DNA of 34,793 nucleotides from Porticoccus sp. (GCA_021773405.1 JAJFKD010000085.1:1-34793); one strand, 5' to 3'; counted from the first letter of the stretch, positions 1 to 8,646 are shown. Numbers and translations: made by a program. The notes: generated by a model not told the origin, from the letters alone.

Positions 1-1373
1 TGATGCACAGTGCCCACGTTATTAGGTTGCACTGAATAACGTTCTTCACGCTCAAATAGATCGGCCATATGGTGGGGCAATGAAGGGTCTTGTGGGTAAC
101 CCGCTTTGCGAACTGCCTCGGGAAATTTAGCAGGATGTGCCGTAGCTAAACAAACCATAGGAATATCCTGACGACGACGGGTTTTACGTGCCGCCTCGAC
201 ACCAATAGCTGTATGTGGGTCTAGTAAATATTCAGTATTTTCCCAAACATCAGCGATGACTTTAATCATTGCATCATCATCCAGGCGATAGCTGGTAAAT
301 AATTCACGGGCTTTCACCAGTGCAGATTCACTTAAAGCCAACTTACCTGTTTGCTTGAAGTTACTCATTAATTCATTAATGGCCGCACCATCACGATCAT
401 ACAAATCAAACAGCATCCGCTCGAAGTTGCTAGACACCATGATATCCATAGAAGGCGACAGGCTATGCACCAAGTCGTGCAAGCTATGGTCGTTCTCACT
501 GATACAACGGTGCAAAATATCATTGGCATTGGTCGCAACCACAAGCTGATCAATAGGTAGCCCCATGCGTTTTGCCAAGTAACCCGCAAAGATATCGCCA
601 AAGTTGCCGGTGGGCACCGAGAATGCAACGGGACGATGGGGAGCACCCAATGCCAGCCCGGCATAAAAATAGTAGACGATTTGGGCCATGATTCTAGCCC
701 AGTTAATGGAATTTACAGCCACTAACTGGCGATCTTCTGGCAGGAAGGATTGATCACCAAAGCTGCCTTTCACCATATTTTGGCAATCATCAAAATTGCC
801 TTCTACAGCAATATTGAAAACATTCTTTTCCAATACCGTCGTCATCTGACGGCGTTGTACTTCAGATACCCGGTTGTGTGGATGCAGAATAAAAATATCG
901 ACGTTATCGCTGTGGCGACAGCCTTCAATAGCAGCTGAACCCGTATCACCTGAAGTCGCGCCCATAATGACAACACGCTTGTCGCGTTTCTTCAGAATAT
1001 AGTCCAGCAAGTTGCCAAGAAATTGCAGGGCAAAATCTTTAAACGCCAATGTTGGCCCCTGGAACAATTCAAGAATAAATTCATTGTGGGCTGTTTGCAC
1101 CAGAGGTGCGATAGCATCATGACGAAATGTGCTGTAGGTATTATTGATCAGTTCACGAAGGTCATCTTCTGGGACTTCACCTGCCATAAAGGGCGACATA
1201 ATATTAAATGCCAGCTCTTGATAGGGAAGACCAACCCAAGATGCAATTTCTTCCGCAGAAAACTGTGGCAAGGTTTCGGGAACATAGAGCCCGCCGTCAC
1301 TGGCTAAACCTGCTAATACCGCATCTTCAAATGACAAAGATGGGGCCTGACCACGGGTACTGATATATTTCAC
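1..1373 (-). CDS. thrC: Threonine synthase, 3' end cut by window edge
   Basis: PLP enzyme that converts O-phosphohomoserine to L-threonine, the last step of the threonine branch; cytosolic. Reading from a GTG at 1373 gives MKYISTRGQAPSLSFEDAVL, the typical N terminus of the gammaproteobacterial enzyme, and 457 codons stay open to the window edge. The family is usually about 460-470 residues, so only a few C-terminal residues are missing. The PLP-binding lysine is about residue 112 in LAFKDF, and the phosphate-binding glycine-rich loop is GATSGDTGSAA. It follows hom on the same strand after about 110 bp, so the two are probably co-transcribed. The GTG start is inferred from family alignment; no in-frame ATG is nearby. 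The function is secure. Confidence 0.95.
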   Translation of the reverse strand, partial: MKYISTRGQAPSLSFEDAVLAGLASDGGLYVPETLPQFSAEEIASWVGLPYQELAFNIMSPFMAGEVPEDDLRELINNTYSTFRHDAIAPLVQTAHNEFILELFQGPTLAFKDFALQFLGNLLDYILKKRDKRVVIMGATSGDTGSAAIEGCRHSDNVDIFILHPHNRVSEVQRRQMTTVLEKNVFNIAVEGNFDDCQNMVKGSFGDQSFLPEDRQLVAVNSINWARIMAQIVYYFYAGLALGAPHRPVAFSVPTGNFGDIFAGYLAKRMGLPIDQLVVATNANDILHRCISENDHSLHDLVHSLSPSMDIMVSSNFERMLFDLYDRDGAAINELMSNFKQTGKLALSESALVKARELFTSYRLDDDAMIKVIADVWENTEYLLDPHTAIGVEAARKTRRRQDIPMVCLATAHPAKFPEAVRKAGYPQDPSLPHHMADLFEREERYSVQPNNVGTVH

Positions 1374-1483
1374 AATAACTACCTATCTATAAAAACTAAA
1401 TGTTAACTCTTTAGAAACCAAATGCCGCAAAGATTGTTTATCCAAGAAGCCTTTCGTAAGAGGGCATATATTCAAGAGCGCCC

Positions 1484-2809
1484 TTAGCCAAGAGACTCAA
1501 CACGAATCTTGGTAATTTCACCCTCAATGCTATCCATCTGCTGAATTTGCGTCACAGCACTATCAAGGGATTTTTCAATCACGCGGTCCGTCAGAATAAT
1601 CAACGGCACATGATCCTCGCCAGCGCCTGGTTCCTTCTGAATCACAGCTTCTACGCTAATTTTAGCATCACTCAAAATCTGGGTGACTTTTGACAATACA
1701 CCAGGCGCATCAAGAGCTGAGAGACGAAGATAATACGCCGTTTCTACTTCACTAATGGGCAATATGTCGAGATCATTTAATTTATCTGCCTGAAAACCCA
1801 AATGGGGCACACGATGCTCAGGGGCAGCCGTCAATGTACGGGCCAAATCAACCACATCCGCAATCACAGAAGATGCCGTCGGTTCAGCACCGGCACCCGG
1901 GCCATAATACAATGTAGGTCCAACAGCATCACCATTGACCAGCACAGCATTCATCACGCCATCTACATTGGCAATCAACCGTTTCTCAGGAATCAGTGTG
2001 GGGTGCACACGTAGAGCAATCCCTCCATTAGAAGTATCACTGTTCTCAGAAGAGCGACTAGCAATACCCAAATGCTTAATACGATAGCCAAGCTCTTGAG
2101 CGTACGTCACATCCTGGGGTGCAATTTTACTAATGCCTTCAGTAAAAACTTTATCGAACTGTAAGGGCATTCCAAATGCCAGTGAAGCCAAAATCACCAA
2201 CTTATGGGCGGCATCAATACCTTCAACATCAAAAGTTGGATCTGCTTCAGCGTAGCCTAACTCTTGGGCCTCCTTCAGCACATCGGCAAAGTCACGGCCT
2301 TTATCCCGCATCTCCGTAAGAATAAAGTTACCTGTGCCATTAATAATGCCCGCCAACCATTCAATGTGATTAGCAGAAAGTCCTTCGCGAAGGGCTTTAA
2401 TAATGGGGATACCACCTGCCACTGCTGCTTCATAAGCAACGGTGACACCTTTTTCCGTAGCCGCCGCAAAAATTTCGTTACCAAATTCAGCAATTAACGC
2501 CTTATTAGCTGTGACCACATGTTTGCCATTAGCAATAGCTTTTAATACCAGCTCTTTGGCTACCGTTGTGCCCCCAATAAGCTCGACTAAAATATCTATT
2601 TCAGGGTTTTCAGCAACATCAAAAATATCTCTGGATACGCTGATATCACCCAAGTCGCAGGCTGGGTTATCACGTCGTGCGCCTATTTGGCTTATAACAA
2701 TCTCACAGCCCGCACGGGCATTAATTTCATCGGCATTACGACCCAGCACATTCACCGCGCCACTGCCCACTGTTCCCAAGCCACAAATGCCAATTTTTAC
2801 AGAATTCAA
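1484..2809 (-). CDS. hom: Homoserine dehydrogenase with C-terminal ACT domain
   Basis: Reduces aspartate 4-semialdehyde to homoserine with NAD(P)H, the branch point to threonine and methionine. The 441 residues start MNSVKIGICGLGTVG, with the Rossmann GxGxxG at residues 10-15. The catalytic domain includes AGIINGTGNFILTEM and the EAQELGYAEADPTFDVEGID motif. The C-terminal 90 residues (from about YYLRLSALDAPGVLSKVTQI) form an ACT domain, which in this family senses threonine. It is a monofunctional enzyme, not an aspartokinase fusion. The start codon is TTG: the frame is closed by TAA shortly upstream and contains no ATG, and the resulting N terminus aligns with homologues. The Shine-Dalgarno match is weak. 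thrC lies directly downstream. Confidence 0.95.
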   Translation of the reverse strand: MNSVKIGICGLGTVGSGAVNVLGRNADEINARAGCEIVISQIGARRDNPACDLGDISVSRDIFDVAENPEIDILVELIGGTTVAKELVLKAIANGKHVVTANKALIAEFGNEIFAAATEKGVTVAYEAAVAGGIPIIKALREGLSANHIEWLAGIINGTGNFILTEMRDKGRDFADVLKEAQELGYAEADPTFDVEGIDAAHKLVILASLAFGMPLQFDKVFTEGISKIAPQDVTYAQELGYRIKHLGIASRSSENSDTSNGGIALRVHPTLIPEKRLIANVDGVMNAVLVNGDAVGPTLYYGPGAGAEPTASSVIADVVDLARTLTAAPEHRVPHLGFQADKLNDLDILPISEVETAYYLRLSALDAPGVLSKVTQILSDAKISVEAVIQKEPGAGEDHVPLIILTDRVIEKSLDSAVTQIQQMDSIEGEITKIRVESLG

Positions 2810-3055
2810 TGTATTCGCCCTAGCTTCTAAAAAGAGGTGTTACCACCCTAGATAAACAACAAAAGTACAACACATAAGTACTAAATCCACTGCTCCAAAA
2901 TTTTGGATCGGAAATTGATCAACTTATGCACTACGAGAGGGTCGCAACCTTAATAGCCGACAACGGGACTGTCAATGCGATAAGGCCGCTATAAGGCCAA
3001 AAGAACGGCTGGTAATACTGGTTTAGAGAAAGGATAAAAGTGAAGGTAGGAATGA

Positions 3056-3081
3056 TGGTGGGGAGAACAATCCCCGCACCA
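3056..3081 (-). terminator. Hairpin downstream of dsbC
   Basis: Inverted repeat TGGTGGGGA (3056-3064) and TCCCCGCACCA (3071-3081): nine paired bases with a two-base bulge and a six-base loop, starting about 20 bp past the dsbC stop. The sequence that follows on the minus strand is pyrimidine-rich but has no clean U-tract. It may be a weak terminator or an mRNA 3'-end hairpin. Confidence 0.35.
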
Positions 3082-3101
3082 CTCCAAACAAGTAACAGAC
3101 C

Positions 3102-3896
3102 CTAATTCACACCCAGCATCTTCAATAATTCAGGTGCAGGCCGATAACCCGGCATTAAGGTTCCATCTTCCAAAATCAGAGCGGGTGTTCCTGTAACGCC
3201 CACCTCTTGCCCCAATGAGTATTGAGAAGCCACCGGGTTAGATTCACAAACATTTTCTCGAATAGGCTTAAGCTGTTTCAAAGCAGTCATAGCCTTTTGC
3301 TTATCTTCTGCGCACCAGGCTGAGGCAATTTTTCGGTAAGACTCCGAATCCAAACCAGCCCGCGGGTAAGCAAGATAACGAACCTCTACACCATTTTCAT
3401 TAAGGTCAGCAACAGCTTCGTTATGTAGCTTCTGGCAGTAATAACAATCTACATCCGTAAACACATAAAGTACTGACTTGGTTTCGTCTACAGCGGGGAA
3501 AACAATCGTGTCCTCTCTATCCACAGCGCCGATTAAGTTTTTACGTATTTTAGCTGCAGCAAGGTCTTTTACCGGAACAAATAAGCCAGGGCGTGCCCGG
3601 TACATATCACCCGACAATATATATTCACCAGTTTCACTGGCATAAAGAAATTGAGTGCCATCAATCCGAACTAAATAAAGCCCTTTAATTGGGGTTCTTT
3701 CAACTCGACTAAAATTCATATCAGGGCGAGAAGCTTTCAGTTTAGCCACAATTCTCTTGGAAATTTCTTCTGGAACAGCTCCAGTATCAGAAACTTGTTC
3801 AATAGCCTCAGAAGCTGACTCAGCATACGCTACAGGCAAAAACATTGACGAAAATCCAAAGATTACTGCTACCAAACCAATTAAATGCTTTCTCAT
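3102..3896 (-). CDS. dsbC: Periplasmic thiol:disulfide isomerase DsbC
   Basis: Rearranges wrong disulfides in exported proteins. The 264-residue precursor starts with a classical Sec signal peptide: MRKH, then a hydrophobic run to about residue 22 and an AYA-E cleavage context near residue 25. A dimerisation domain (about 40-100) is followed by a thioredoxin fold with the active site CYYC at residues 151-154. This differs from the E. coli CGYC. The cis-proline loop TGTP ends at residue 238. A second cysteine pair (195 and 217) matches the structural disulfide of the family. The gene lies between xerD and hom on the same strand, as in Pseudomonas. DsbC needs DsbD for reduction; dsbD is not in this window. 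Confidence 0.95.
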   Translation of the reverse strand: MRKHLIGLVAVIFGFSSMFLPVAYAESASEAIEQVSDTGAVPEEISKRIVAKLKASRPDMNFSRVERTPIKGLYLVRIDGTQFLYASETGEYILSGDMYRARPGLFVPVKDLAAAKIRKNLIGAVDREDTIVFPAVDETKSVLYVFTDVDCYYCQKLHNEAVADLNENGVEVRYLAYPRAGLDSESYRKIASAWCAEDKQKAMTALKQLKPIRENVCESNPVASQYSLGQEVGVTGTPALILEDGTLMPGYRPAPELLKMLGVN

Positions 3897-4051
3897 AAAC
3901 GTTTATCTCTTCTCACTGGTTTTAAACTAACTAGATTAGGACTAACTAACTCCGGTCTAAAACAAATCCCGTTACTCATTAAACTTCGCACATCTGTAAT
4001 TCGGTGAATTGGAGTCTATTGTACTATAAGAGTTCATCTTAAAAGTTCACC

Positions 4052-4954
4052 TCAACCCCGTGGGTGATGCTCAGCATGTAACGCCTTCATCCTGCTACTG
4101 GCAATATGTGTGTATATCTGTGTCGTTGATAAATCACTGTGCCCGAGCAACAACTGAACAACCCGAAGGTCCGCCCCATGATTCAACAAGTGTGTTGCAA
4201 AGGCATGACGCAGTGTATGGGGCGATAAGGGCTTATCAATGCCTGCAACAACGGTATAACGCTTTAACCGATGCCAGAAGGTCTGGCGTGTCATTTGCTG
4301 GGATCGACTACTGGGAAACATCACATCGCTCTGCACTTCCCCTAACAGTAACGGGCGCGACTCTTTTGCATACCGCTCGATCCAACTCATCGCCTCATCA
4401 CCCAAAGGCACCAAGCGCTCTTTACTGCCTTTACCAAATACCCTCAATACACCTTGACGCAGATTTACTTGATGCAGCTTTAATCCAACCAATTCAGAAA
4501 CACGTAGTCCCGTTGCATATAGCACTTCTAACATAGTCCGGTCACGCAGCCCCAAAACGTCATCAACATCCGGCGCTGCCAACAAACTCTCTACATCTGA
4601 TTCCGTTAAGCTTTTCGGTAAAGGCCGACCCAATTTTGGGTTATCCACCAAAGCCGTCGGGTCTTCCTGAACACGCTTTTCCCGCAAGAGATAACGATAA
4701 AAACCCCGTAAACAGGATAGCTGCCTCGCTGTTGTTCGCGCAGACACCCCCTGTTCAAACCGGTGGGATAAAAACCATTGAATTTCACGGCCAGAAACAG
4801 CCATCAATGTGACGTCTTTGGATTCAGCCCAAGCGGCAAAGCCCTTAAGGTCACGACCATAGGAATCCAGACTATTTTGACTCAAGCCCTTCTCCATCCA
4901 GATAGCATCTAGATAGTTATCGATTAAAGATTGGTGGTTGGAAGAAAGCGCCAT
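4052..4954 (-). CDS. xerD: Site-specific tyrosine recombinase XerD
   Basis: Partner of XerC in resolving chromosome dimers at dif, acting with FtsK at the division septum. The 300 residues have an N-terminal SAM-like core-binding domain (about 8-90) and a catalytic domain with the full tyrosine recombinase set: R151 (ATGLRVSEL), K175 (GKGSKER), H246 and R249 (SPHTLRHAFATHLL), H272 (LLGHSDL) and nucleophile Y281 (TQIYTHI). Length and sequence fit XerD rather than XerC or an integron integrase; no IntI-specific extra helix is seen. dsbC follows after about 155 bp. The ATG at 4954 gives a normal XerD N terminus. Confidence 0.96.
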   Translation of the reverse strand: MALSSNHQSLIDNYLDAIWMEKGLSQNSLDSYGRDLKGFAAWAESKDVTLMAVSGREIQWFLSHRFEQGVSARTTARQLSCLRGFYRYLLREKRVQEDPTALVDNPKLGRPLPKSLTESDVESLLAAPDVDDVLGLRDRTMLEVLYATGLRVSELVGLKLHQVNLRQGVLRVFGKGSKERLVPLGDEAMSWIERYAKESRPLLLGEVQSDVMFPSSRSQQMTRQTFWHRLKRYTVVAGIDKPLSPHTLRHAFATHLLNHGADLRVVQLLLGHSDLSTTQIYTHIASSRMKALHAEHHPRG

Positions 4955-5135
4955 TTATTCAGGTTCTGTTGAGCCAGCATTGATAATAACAGACTACGAC
5001 CTTTAGCTTTGACTACGCTATAGCAGATATTAATGGGGTACAACGAAATAAATCAGGGATAAAAGTATTTCAATTTGTAGAAGGAACAGCAGAAAAATAA
5101 GAAGTAGCGGTAAACAGAAACAATAACTTATATCA

Positions 5136-5146
5136 AATGTTAGCGA
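5136..5146. repeat. Left copy of 11-bp direct repeat bounding the xerD-rplS island
   Basis: AATGTTAGCGA, identical to 6112-6122. The two copies lie 976 bp apart and enclose the two unrecognised small genes. On the minus strand the core reads TCGCTAACATT. Confidence 0.6.
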
Positions 5147-5189
5147 TCCCTTTCCTGAAGTGCACACCGACCCCTGTAATTTTAAAATT

Positions 5190-5621
5190 TTACCTTGCCA
5201 ATATGCGCTCTGCTAATTTTGGCTGGCTAGTACTTTGTATTATTTTTGAAATCACATTTTCCAGGACATGTTGAGATATAGACAAAAATACACGTGTGCT
5301 AGTTGGGCGGTAACGAGCTGGAAACGGAAACTCTTCGTCTCTTAGGTACTGCGTATTAAGATTTTTTATACCCTCAGTTTCTTCATCGGTAAACTCTAGA
5401 TTTCTGCATTGATCAAATGCTAAAAATTCAAGATCATGAGTGCCTATATAAGATCCAGCCCTATTCCAAAGGTAAAATTTTAACGCTAATTCTAATGCAA
5501 GCCCCTGACAGTGAATTTTTGGTCCAGAAGTATTACTTGTTCCATGTTGCTCAATAGTACGTGCCGCAGAAAGGTAATCACCAATACCTTTCCAATTAAT
5601 TTCAACGTTAAGAGTCCTCAT
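5190..5621 (-). CDS. Small HEPN-like hypothetical protein
   Basis: A 143-residue soluble protein starting MRTLNVEINWKGIGDYLSAA. No firm family match. The stretch around residues 40-70 (LALELALKFYLWNRAG, then GTHDLEFLAF) resembles the helix-loop-HDL pattern of HEPN-domain proteins, in which a lysine or glutamate-rich helix precedes a conserved HDL. The catalytic RxxxxH motif of HEPN RNases is not obvious, so nuclease activity should not be assumed. There is no signal peptide or membrane helix. It lies about 60 bp downstream of the small membrane gene at 5679-5957 on the same strand. Codon use looks more AT-rich than in flanking xerD and rplS, which fits acquired DNA. The coding call is supported by the ATG, its length and a globular composition; the function is unknown. 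Confidence 0.65.
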   Translation of the reverse strand: MRTLNVEINWKGIGDYLSAARTIEQHGTSNTSGPKIHCQGLALELALKFYLWNRAGSYIGTHDLEFLAFDQCRNLEFTDEETEGIKNLNTQYLRDEEFPFPARYRPTSTRVFLSISQHVLENVISKIIQSTSQPKLAERILAR

Positions 5622-5646
5622 CTAATAGCACTATCCTTGTTTTGAC

Positions 5647-5660
5647 GCCTAACGCCGTTA
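5647..5660. repeat. GCCTAAC / CGTTA dyad, attC-half-site-like
   Basis: GCCTAACGCCGTTA between the two island genes contains the dyad TAACG-C-CGTTA. On the minus strand it reads GGCGTTAGGC, which fits the integron core site GTTRRRY. No matching RYYYAAC partner was found within 60 bp upstream on that strand, so at most this is a half or decayed site. Confidence 0.3.
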
Positions 5661-5678
5661 TTACGGACCGATACACGA

Positions 5679-5957
5679 CTAGATTATCAGCCAATACAAA
5701 CCCCATGCAAAAGCTGGAACTAGGAAAACTTGGCTATACCACGACCTTGCTTTAAAACTGGTTAACGCAGCCGCCAAAAAGAAGAATGCTATTGGAGCGA
5801 CAATATATATGCCCAGTAATGCCCAGCCTTTGCAGTCCCAAGAATCTTCTGGACATAGGAGCATGTTTGAGTAAGACCAAATAGCAATCGAGCTAAAAAA
5901 TAGTCCAACTGCTGCCTCAGCAATAGATACTCCTTTTAATATTTTTCCTCTATCCAT
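5679..5957 (-). CDS. Small membrane protein of unknown function
   Basis: A 92-residue protein from an ATG at 5957. Three predicted membrane helices: about residues 10-30 (SIAEAAVGLFFSSIAIWSY), 45-66 (ALLGIYIVAPIAFFFLAAAL) and 74-91 (YSQVFLVPAFAWGLYWLII). Two cysteines (CPEDSWDC) lie in the first loop and would be periplasmic if the N terminus is inside. No family recognised. The next gene downstream is the HEPN-like protein on the same strand; the pair sits between the 11-bp direct repeats. AT-rich compared with neighbours. Reality is supported by coherent hydrophobic segments and a clean ATG, but it could be a decayed or recently acquired ORF. Confidence 0.55.
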   Translation of the reverse strand: MDRGKILKGVSIAEAAVGLFFSSIAIWSYSNMLLCPEDSWDCKGWALLGIYIVAPIAFFFLAAALTSFKARSWYSQVFLVPAFAWGLYWLII

Positions 5958-6260
5958 AATTTACACATAACACTTGTATATACAGCCATCTCGTTTTGTC
6001 GTTTCTGATATTTGGAACAAGATTTTAATTTATTGATTTAGAAAGACTTTCTTAGAAGTGACCGAATCCTTTCCGCTATCTCTTCACCTAAGACAAAGCG
6101 CACTCGATAACAATGTTAGCGAGCTTTCCTTTTATTTACCCACAAAGCTTTATAAATAACCTTCGGGACAATTGATTTAGCAGTATATTCTGATTACTCA
6201 TAACTTCAATACGAACCATTTTTGTGAAAAGACATTTCAGCATGTTTCTTTTCCCCAAAG
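5958..6260. other. Gene-free stretch with possible attC-like dyad
   Basis: About 300 bp without a plausible gene. It holds an imperfect dyad: TAACACTTGT (5968-5977) can pair with ACAATGTTA (6110-6118) leaving one base bulged out, and a weaker inner match lies inside (CGTTTTGTC on the left against GACAAAGCG read in reverse complement on the right). A long imperfect stem with a bulged base is reminiscent of integron attC sites, but the outer core bases do not match RYYYAAC and GTTRRRY exactly. The right copy of the 11-bp direct repeat is at 6112-6122. From 6123 to 6260 I see nothing identifiable. Confidence 0.3.
6112..6122. repeat. Right copy of 11-bp direct repeat bounding the xerD-rplS island
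   Basis: AATGTTAGCGA, identical to 5136-5146. It overlaps the right arm of the attC-like dyad. Confidence 0.6.
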
Positions 6261-6262
6261 AA

Positions 6263-6292
6263 AAACCCCGCAATATTTCTATTGCGGGGTTT
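6263..6292 (-). terminator. Rho-independent terminator of the rpsP-rimM-trmD-rplS operon
   Basis: Perfect 13-bp stem AAACCCCGCAATA (6263-6275) and TATTGCGGGGTTT (6280-6292) with a four-base loop. On the minus strand it is followed by TTTTTCTTT. It lies 30 bp past the rplS stop. The A-run on the other side could let it work in both directions, which would also insulate the operon from the island. Confidence 0.92.
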
Positions 6293-6321
6293 TAATGTAG
6301 CTAAATAGCTTTGGGAATAAC

Positions 6322-6678
6322 TTAGTTAAGTTTTTCCTTAATACGTGCTGCCTTACCAGACAGTTCACGCAAGTAGTAAAGCTTGGCTTGGCGAACGTCA
6401 CCACGACGCTTCACAGTGATGCTATCAACCAGTGGGCTGTATGTTTGGAAGGTACGCTCTACGCCAACACCGTTGGATATTTTACGAACGGTGAATGCAG
6501 AGTTAACGCTACGATTACGCTTTGAGATAACCACACCTTCAAAAGCCTGAAGACGCTCACGGTCACCTTCCTTCACCTTCACCTGAACTACAACGGTATC
6601 GCCAGGTGCAAAAGGGGGTAATTCTTTTGACATTTGCTCAGCTTCAATCGCTGCGATAATTGGGTTTTTGTTACTCAT
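6322..6678 (-). CDS. rplS: 50S ribosomal protein L19
   Basis: Large-subunit protein at the 30S-50S interface (bridge B8 region). 118 residues, standard for the family, with the signature [20 protein letters not shown] and the C-terminal [27 protein letters not shown]. Last gene of the rpsP-rimM-trmD-rplS operon, starting 81 bp after trmD, and immediately followed by a strong terminator. Confidence 0.98.
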   Translation of the reverse strand: MSNKNPIIAAIEAEQMSKELPPFAPGDTVVVQVKVKEGDRERLQAFEGVVISKRNRSVNSAFTVRKISNGVGVERTFQTYSPLVDSITVKRRGDVRQAKLYYLRELSGKAARIKEKLN

Positions 6679-6759
6679 GGTTCGCTCCTCAGCTTTTATC
6701 TATTTGGTGGTATGCCACCTTTTTGAGTAGCGTCGTACTGAGAGGAAAACAGTGGTGTT

Positions 6760-7566
6760 CTATTGGTTTGAACTACCGCTTTCATCAGCCGACTCTTTGA
6801 CTATCCTTTTCAATATATTCTGTTGCTCTTCACTGAGCTTCAGGCCTTTCAATAAGTCCGGGCGTCTCTGCCAGGTTCTTTGCAATGACTGCTCTAGCCG
6901 CCATTGCCTTATCTTTTCATGGTTACCTGACAACAATACTTCAGGCACCCTTAAATTATTATGTTGCTCTAAATCTTCATACTGCTCTGGTCGGGTGTAG
7001 TGAGGGCAATCTAGTAGCCCTTCTGCAAAAGAATCCTGATCCGCAGAATCCTCATGCCCTAATGCACCTGGCAGTTGCCTGATCATGGCATCGAGCATCA
7101 CCATTGCTGGTAGCTCACCGCCACTCAGGACGTAATCACCGATTGACCATTCCTCATCCACTTCTAACTGAATGAGTCTTTCATCAACCCCTTCATAGCG
7201 GCCAGTGACCAGTATCAGGTTTTGATGAGCCACCAAGGATTTAACACCTTGCTGGTTTAATACTTTGCCTTGTGGTGATAAGTACACCACTGTCGCTGGC
7301 TGGCTGTTTTCTTCTTGAGCTGTCTCTTTTGCAATCCAGGCTCTAGCTTCAGCGATAGCCTCACGCAAAGGCTCTATTAGCATCACCATACCGGGGCCAC
7401 CACCATAAGGTCTGTGGTCTACTGTTTGATGACGATCACTGGTGTAGCTTCTAGGGTTAAAAACCGCTACATCCAATAAACCATTTTTTATTGCTCGCCC
7501 ACTGATGCCGTATTCGGTCAATGCTGCAAACATTTCGGGGAATAATGTGACGAGAGCTACTTTCAT
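6760..7566 (-). CDS. trmD: tRNA (guanine-N1)-methyltransferase TrmD
   Basis: SAM-dependent SPOUT enzyme that makes m1G37 in tRNAs and so prevents +1 frameshifting; cytosolic dimer. 268 residues starting [16 protein letters not shown]. The trefoil-knot SAM site is visible as [18 protein letters not shown] and the [20 protein letters not shown] segment. The [12 protein letters not shown] loop is also typical. It lies between rimM and rplS in the conserved ribosomal operon, with a gap of about 60 bp after rimM. Confidence 0.98.
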   Translation of the reverse strand: MKVALVTLFPEMFAALTEYGISGRAIKNGLLDVAVFNPRSYTSDRHQTVDHRPYGGGPGMVMLIEPLREAIAEARAWIAKETAQEENSQPATVVYLSPQGKVLNQQGVKSLVAHQNLILVTGRYEGVDERLIQLEVDEEWSIGDYVLSGGELPAMVMLDAMIRQLPGALGHEDSADQDSFAEGLLDCPHYTRPEQYEDLEQHNNLRVPEVLLSGNHEKIRQWRLEQSLQRTWQRRPDLLKGLKLSEEQQNILKRIVKESADESGSSNQ

Positions 7567-7627
7567 TTACCCTCCTCCAGTATTTGTACAACCGGACAGT
7601 CACAGCCTCAGAATTAATAAAAGAAAA

Positions 7628-8152
7628 TTAAAACTCAGGATCCCAGTCAACCTCGATCACACCTGCATCCAGATCAACTTTTAAAACAAATTGTTCGGTA
7701 TAGGGGATTAATCGTTCAGCTTGGTCCAAGCTGTCACTATCTCCCTTTACCTCAAGCACATCATTTGAGCCTGTTTCTAAAAGCCCAGTTACGGTACCAA
7801 GTTGTGCGTCACCCTGGCAGGTCAAAACCCGAAGGCCTTCTAACTGGTGCCAGTAATATTCGCCCTGATCCAGCTCTGGAAATTGTGCTCTTTCAACAGC
7901 AATATCTTGCTGACAGAATTTCCTGGCGATATCCCGGTCATCAATATCGACGATATGGGCTAGTAGCCCCTTACTGGTGTCACGATACTCATCGAATTCG
8001 ACTTCTCGCCAACCATCGGCGGTTTTTAACCACCACGGGGGGTACTGAAAAATATTTTCTGCGTGGTCGGTAAAGGAATGCACCTTCACCCAACCCTTAA
8101 TGCCATGAACTGTGGTGATACGACCTACGATAACGGGATCAACAGGATTCAT
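7628..8152 (-). CDS. rimM: Ribosome maturation factor RimM
   Basis: Assists 30S head assembly and binds ribosomal protein uS19. The 174 residues have an N-terminal RimM domain (VIVGRITTVHGIKGWVKVHSFTD) and a C-terminal PRC-barrel-like domain (about 95-170, with YYWHQLEGLRV and LIPYTEQFVLKVDLDAGVIEVDW). The ATG at 8152 is 41 bp after the rpsP stop. Second gene of the operon. Confidence 0.97.
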   Translation of the reverse strand: MNPVDPVIVGRITTVHGIKGWVKVHSFTDHAENIFQYPPWWLKTADGWREVEFDEYRDTSKGLLAHIVDIDDRDIARKFCQQDIAVERAQFPELDQGEYYWHQLEGLRVLTCQGDAQLGTVTGLLETGSNDVLEVKGDSDSLDQAERLIPYTEQFVLKVDLDAGVIEVDWDPEF

Positions 8153-8192
8153 ATCAACCAGTTCAGTTCAGCCAGTTTATTTCAGCTGAAAA

Positions 8193-8444
8193 TTAAGCTG
8201 CAGCTGCAGAAGCTTCTTTCACCAACTGAGATACACGATCAGACATACCAGCACCTTGGCCAACCCAATGTTGAACACGGTCAACATCTAAACGCAGGCG
8301 TTCTTCCTGGCCACGGGCTACTGGGTTGAAAAAACCAATGCGCTCAATATAGCGACCATCACGGGCCTTACGGCTATCAGTGACATGGATGTGATAAAAC
8401 GGGCGCTTTTTAGAGCCACCGCGAGCCAAACGAATTGTTACCAT
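8193..8444 (-). CDS. rpsP: 30S ribosomal protein S16
   Basis: Small-subunit assembly protein. 83 residues with the family opening [19 protein letters not shown], then [21 protein letters not shown] and [20 protein letters not shown]. First gene of the rpsP-rimM-trmD-rplS operon, with a long leader of about 160 nt from the proposed promoter. Confidence 0.98.
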   Translation of the reverse strand: MVTIRLARGGSKKRPFYHIHVTDSRKARDGRYIERIGFFNPVARGQEERLRLDVDRVQHWVGQGAGMSDRVSQLVKEASAAAA

Positions 8445-8610
8445 GAAGCTTCTCTACTTTACGTTATTAACAGTCATTTATTGACCGTCATTTATTCACT
8501 TAAGTTACCGGCTGCCACGCCCACTTTTAGGGCTTTTGAAACTGTTTCTAACAGTGGCAGAATGCTCGACTGACGATTAACCGTAAGCTGGGCATCTTCG
8601 AAGGCGCGGG

Positions 8611-8639
8611 ATTATATCGAAAACACAGCTATGTGTATA
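8611..8639 (-). promoter_or_regulatory. Putative sigma-70 promoter of the rpsP operon
   Basis: On the minus strand TATACA (-35, 8634-8639), 17-bp spacer, TATAAT (-10, 8611-8616). A consensus -10 and ideal spacing upstream of a ribosomal operon make this a good candidate. The transcript would begin near 8604, giving a leader of about 160 nt. Confidence 0.6.
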
Positions 8640-8646
8640 GCTGATA

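Noticed and set aside
2981-2999. ATAAGGCC repeated twice upstream of hom, as a possible attenuator or riboswitch
   Set aside because: Only two 8-bp copies, no leader peptide rich in Thr or Ile codons, and no terminator-antiterminator pair seen.
4060-4536. 158-codon plus-strand open frame within xerD
   Set aside because: Lies wholly opposite the catalytic domain of XerD and has no recognisable features.
4052-4954. XerD as the integrase of a local integron or island
   Set aside because: It is the housekeeping recombinase in its usual dsbC-hom neighbourhood and lacks integron-integrase traits.
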